From the NCBI GenBank assembly GCA_002342225.1, contig DDPO01000093.1, forward strand, positions 1 to 10,143: 10,143 bases of DNA, in the 5' to 3' direction. A program made the translations under genes and the position numbers. Source of the DNA: Bdellovibrionaceae bacterium UBA2466 (GTDB lineage: Bacteria > Bdellovibrionota > FAC87 > UBA2466). Shown piece by piece: positions 5,914 to 10,143 of the stretch. How positions within the stretch are numbered: position 1 is the stretch's first letter; each line of letters begins with the position of its first letter. The notes below the pieces were generated by a model. That model had not been told where the DNA came from and ran no database searches. It saw nothing but the letters and a program-made list of their open reading frames with translations.

Positions 5914-6879
5914 TTACACCGTTGCAGGTTTGGAAGCTTGCCGACTCGGTTTCGACTTGCCGTTTCTAGCTTCCAAAAACTTTTCAACATAAATTGTAAA
6001 GGGCGACGCAATGTACATCGTAGAGTAAGTTCCTACGAAAATTCCAAAGCACATCGCTATCGCAAAGCTTTGGATTTCGCCTTTACATAAGAAAATAATT
6101 GGAACAATCGAAATGAAAGTAACTAAAGATGTTAATACCGTTCTCGACAAAGTGAGGTTAATGGCTTTATTGATGGTTTGAGGCAACGGTAAGTTTGATC
6201 CACTTTGCTTCAACATTTCCCGTACCCTGTCGTAGACAACGATGGTGTCGTTCACACTGTAACCTGCGATAGTCAGGAGGGCCGCAATCGCAGTGATCGT
6301 AAACTCTCTCCCTGTCAGCATGTAAAAGCCAGTTGCCATTACAAGATCGTGGATCATCGCAAGAGTGGCTCCCGGAGCAAAACGAACGTCAAATCGAAGC
6401 CAAATGTAGATTGTAATGAGGATCACAGAGTAGAAAAGCGAACGTAGAGCAGCAGCTTTAAGCTCAGCTCCTACCTTAGGCCCCACTACATCGACCGATT
6501 GCACAGTAACTTCATTTGCACCCACTTTTGAGAGAAATCGAGCATTGATGGGAACGATATTTTTTTGCTCTTTTTCATCTTTAACGATTCTTGATGTGAT
6601 CATGAACTCCTGATTGGTCTCACCAAGGCTTACAACTGAAGCTTCGGTTTCGCCTAATTCATCCATGATTTTGCGGACCGACTCAGAAGAGTGAGGTTGG
6701 TTAAACTTCACTCTCATTACTGTACCGCCTGTGAAATCGATTCCGTAATTGAGCCCCTTGGTCCAAAGCCCCGCTACAATCGCAATGAGTGTTAATATTG
6801 AAAAGACGATGAAGTATTTAAACTTTCCAATGAAATCAAGTGAGAGGTTGTTGGGAACTAAATGTAAATATTTTTGCAT
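5914..6879 (-). CDS. secF: Protein translocase subunit SecF
   Basis: Inner-membrane partner of SecD in the SecDF complex, which uses the proton gradient to help pull exported proteins through SecYEG. The 321 residues are close to the family's usual length. Transmembrane helix 1 is at about 21-39, followed by the family motif YGIDFTGGT (45-53). A periplasmic domain runs to about 130, VGPKVGAEL (132-140) marks entry to the five-helix C-terminal block, and [16 protein letters not shown] (206-221) is the conserved helix-4 signature. The C-terminus is a short basic Lys/Ser/Arg tail. The ATG at 6879 has TAGGA about 9 nt upstream and lies 9 bp after the secD stop. All expected features are intact. 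Confidence 0.97.
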   Translation of the reverse strand: MQKYLHLVPNNLSLDFIGKFKYFIVFSILTLIAIVAGLWTKGLNYGIDFTGGTVMRVKFNQPHSSESVRKIMDELGETEASVVSLGETNQEFMITSRIVKDEKEQKNIVPINARFLSKVGANEVTVQSVDVVGPKVGAELKAAALRSLFYSVILITIYIWLRFDVRFAPGATLAMIHDLVMATGFYMLTGREFTITAIAALLTIAGYSVNDTIVVYDRVREMLKQSGSNLPLPQTINKAINLTLSRTVLTSLVTFISIVPIIFLCKGEIQSFAIAMCFGIFVGTYSTMYIASPFTIYVEKFLEARNGKSKPSRQASKPATV

Positions 6880-6888
6880 GGTCGTTTC

Positions 6889-8643
6889 CTAAATGCTGAT
6901 AGTTTTTCTGCCCTTTGCCACGATGAAGTAATCAAAGATGACTCGAGTGACGAAAACAGAAGTGTAGAGCGAAGCGGTCAAACCAATAAGGAGAGTGACC
7001 GCAAAGCCACGAATGGGACCGTAACCGAAATTAAGGAGCACTATACCTGCGATGACCGTCGTAATATGAGAGTCGATGATCGCAGAGAAGGCTCGATGGT
7101 ACCCTTCAGCTAAAGCCATTCCTAAGGATTTCCCCATCGCAATCTCTTCGCGCATGTGTTCCAAAATAAGCACGTTCGCATCCACAGCCATTCCTAGCGT
7201 TAAAGTAATACCCGCAAGTCCAGGAAGAGTAAGAGTTCCCTCAAACGCTGCAAGAATTGCAAGGATGAACAAACCATTGAGTATGAGTGCAAAATTGGCG
7301 AACAGTCCCGAGGTTTTGTAGTAAATCCCCATGAAAAGGAAAACCAACAATAAACCTGCGACCAAGGAGTAGGTTCCAGCTTTGATAGCATCGGCTCCCA
7401 ATGAAGGCCCTACGACCCTCTCCTCCAGAAATTCCAAACGGGCAGGTAAAGCACCTGATCGAAGAACAAGCGCCGTGTCTACGGCATCTTTGGTAACCTC
7501 TTCGATGCCACGTCCTTCGGAGCCCATTTCAATCATAGCCCGACCGCCACCGATCTTGGTCTTAATTCGAGGCGCTGAGTGGACATTGTTATCCAAAACG
7601 ATGGCCATGTATTTGCCAACATTTTCGCCTGTGGCTTTTTCAAACTTTGAAGCTCCAGCCGTTGTTAAGCTAAAGTTCACTATCGGCTTTTGTTCTTGGT
7701 CGTAACTAAAATACGCATCTTCAAGGTCTTCCCCAGTGACCAAGGCTTCTCGGTCTAGCAAGTAGGGAATATATTCAGCGACTTTAGTGTTAATGTTTGT
7801 TTTCTTTTGAAATAAGAGCTCTGTGTTTGAGGGAATTTTCCCAGCCAAAAAGTTGTTGAGATCACGCAAGTGTTTAGTGATGGGTGCAGTTTCAGTTAAG
7901 GTAATTTTCTTTTCACTTACAAATTGAGCGACCCATTTCTTAAGATCTTCCATCGAGGGTTTGCCATCCTCTTCGGGCCCCGAACGCTCGATTTGAAATG
8001 AAAGTTTCGCGGTTCTGGAAATAATCTCTTTGAGTCGTCCGGGCTCCTGAAGCCCTGGGAACTGGACCAATATTTTCTCTTCACCTTGTTTTTGGATAAT
8101 AGGCTCTGCAATGCCGAATTCATCGATACGATTTCGTAAAGTCTCAAGAGATTGTTCAACGGCTCTTTCATCCACTTTCGAGCGCCAAAAAGGGCTCATT
8201 TTAAACTTGGCGAGATTTCCTTTGTCGCTGTCAAATTCGACAGTATCTCCGAGATCTCTCATGAGGGCTTTGTCCAACTGTTTCCAAGTCGCAGCATCGG
8301 TGTACTGGACTGTGATGAAATTGTCGGAAGTGGTTTCAAATTTAAAGCCTGAAAGTTTTTCTCTCTCAGCGATGTCTTTGAATTGAGTTTTGAGTTTGCT
8401 AACCGCGTCGCGGTGGACCTCTTCAAAATCAATCCCTAGGACCAAGTGCAACCCGCCTCGAAGATCCAGACCTAGTTTGAGAACTTCGGAAGGTAAAACA
8501 CCAAAATACCAAGGGTCTGAAGGCTTACTGACCTTAGGTATTGAGACATCTTTTGAGAATTTTAAGAAAGTCGGGGTCAGAAGATAAAGAGAAAATAGAA
8601 TAGTCGCAACTATCGTCGTTACCCGCCAAGTTAGACCTTTCAT
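6889..8643 (-). CDS. secD: Protein translocase subunit SecD
   Basis: Larger subunit of the SecDF export motor. The 584 residues include transmembrane helix 1 (about 8-26) and the signature LGLDLRGGLHLVLGIDF (57-73). The first periplasmic domain has LRNRIDEFGIAEP (169-181) and VQFPG. A head subdomain follows up to VVGPSLGADAI (410-420), then a five-helix block with GMAVDANVLILEHMREE (484-500), where the conserved Asp lies. The insert around residues 221-290 is charged. The ATG overlaps the yajC stop by 4 bp (ATGA, 8640-8643), with AAAGAGG upstream, so translation is coupled. It belongs in the membrane with SecF and YajC. Confidence 0.97.
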   Translation of the reverse strand: MKGLTWRVTTIVATILFSLYLLTPTFLKFSKDVSIPKVSKPSDPWYFGVLPSEVLKLGLDLRGGLHLVLGIDFEEVHRDAVSKLKTQFKDIAEREKLSGFKFETTSDNFITVQYTDAATWKQLDKALMRDLGDTVEFDSDKGNLAKFKMSPFWRSKVDERAVEQSLETLRNRIDEFGIAEPIIQKQGEEKILVQFPGLQEPGRLKEIISRTAKLSFQIERSGPEEDGKPSMEDLKKWVAQFVSEKKITLTETAPITKHLRDLNNFLAGKIPSNTELLFQKKTNINTKVAEYIPYLLDREALVTGEDLEDAYFSYDQEQKPIVNFSLTTAGASKFEKATGENVGKYMAIVLDNNVHSAPRIKTKIGGGRAMIEMGSEGRGIEEVTKDAVDTALVLRSGALPARLEFLEERVVGPSLGADAIKAGTYSLVAGLLLVFLFMGIYYKTSGLFANFALILNGLFILAILAAFEGTLTLPGLAGITLTLGMAVDANVLILEHMREEIAMGKSLGMALAEGYHRAFSAIIDSHITTVIAGIVLLNFGYGPIRGFAVTLLIGLTASLYTSVFVTRVIFDYFIVAKGRKTISI

Positions 8644-9038
8644 GTTGTTGCCTCTTTCTGGCTTGAGTTTTTGTCGTCTTTCAAGCTCGCAGCACTTTCA
8701 AGAATTTGAGATTTCAAAATTTTGAGGGAAACTCCCTGATCAATCTCTAAATTCACAAATTTGTCGCCTACAGTTTTCACGGTCCCAATGATTCCCGATT
8801 GGGTGACAACCATGTCCCCTTTTTTGAGTTCGGCAATAAACCGTTGTTGGTCTTTTTGCCGTTTTTGCTGGGGGCGAAGAATCAGAAAGTAAAACACGCC
8901 AAAGATAAGGATGAGAGGGAGGAAAGGAGTGACTCCTTCTCTGCCGGGGCCGGTCGGAGCTGGTGTAGGTGCACCTTCCGCTAATAGCAAGTTGCTCATG
9001 AAACTCGCAGCTAAAAACCATCTTGTCATCGAACGCAT
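8640..9038 (-). CDS. yajC: Preprotein translocase subunit YajC
   Basis: Small single-span inner-membrane protein that associates with SecDF and SecYEG. The frame is open back to 9095, but AAGGAGG 6 nt before the ATG at 9038 fixes the start, giving 132 residues. The hallmark is the transmembrane segment FLPLILIFGVFYFLILRPQQ (39-58) followed by the basic KRQKDQQR. A soluble domain follows with KKGDMVVTQSGIIGTV (72-87), typical of the family. Unlike the common form of about 110 residues, there is an extra hydrophobic stretch at 7-19 ending LLLAEGA and a Pro/Gly-rich spacer before the membrane helix. It resembles a signal peptide and is seen in some YajC lineages. The start lies 1 nt after the tgt stop and the stop overlaps the secD start. 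Confidence 0.95.
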   Translation of the reverse strand: MRSMTRWFLAASFMSNLLLAEGAPTPAPTGPGREGVTPFLPLILIFGVFYFLILRPQQKRQKDQQRFIAELKKGDMVVTQSGIIGTVKTVGDKFVNLEIDQGVSLKILKSQILESAASLKDDKNSSQKEATT

Positions 9039-9039
9039 A

Positions 9040-10143
<1,104 letters not shown>

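Noticed and set aside
6874..8587. Several plus-strand open frames of 65-107 codons opposite secD
   Set aside because: They are antisense shadows of a fully conserved secD frame, with no signal peptides, ribosome binding sites or family motifs.

Overview
The window looks like a chromosomal segment of a Gram-negative bacterium with moderate to low GC. Small Sec-exported proteins of unknown role sit beside a complete tgt-yajC-secD-secF block. An exported RCC1-like repeat protein with short Cys-Trp-Gly repeats, together with many secreted orphans, suggests Bdellovibrionota (Bdellovibrio/Oligoflexia type) or a related deltaproteobacterial lineage. That placement is inference, because no marker in the window settles it.

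Left half (about 1-4612): six genes, each with an N-terminal signal peptide. On the minus strand is the 5' part of an RCC1-like beta-propeller repeat protein, cut by the left edge. On the plus strand follow a class-2-lipase-like alpha/beta hydrolase, an unrecognised secreted protein, a close pair of small secreted proteins (the second with six cysteines), and a secreted protein with a Cys-His-Asp arrangement resembling protein-glutaminase (protein deamidase). A 17-bp sequence built from two GATTTT units 11 bp apart occurs in two of the intergenic regions and may be a shared regulatory element.

Right half (4613-10143, all minus strand): tgt (queuine tRNA-ribosyltransferase, start just outside the right edge), yajC, secD, secF and asnS (asparaginyl-tRNA synthetase). 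Spacings are 1 nt, a 4-bp overlap, 9 bp and 5 bp, so this is very likely one operon. YajC, SecD and SecF form the accessory complex of the SecYEG translocon, which would handle the exported proteins encoded alongside; Tgt and AsnS serve tRNA modification and charging.

The two halves meet at 4612/4613, where the deamidase-like gene and asnS converge with no base between their stop codons and an inverted repeat spans the junction. No RNA genes, insertion sequences, CRISPR arrays or phage genes were seen. The best candidate for new biology is the secreted deamidase-like protein, followed by the cluster of small exported proteins around it.
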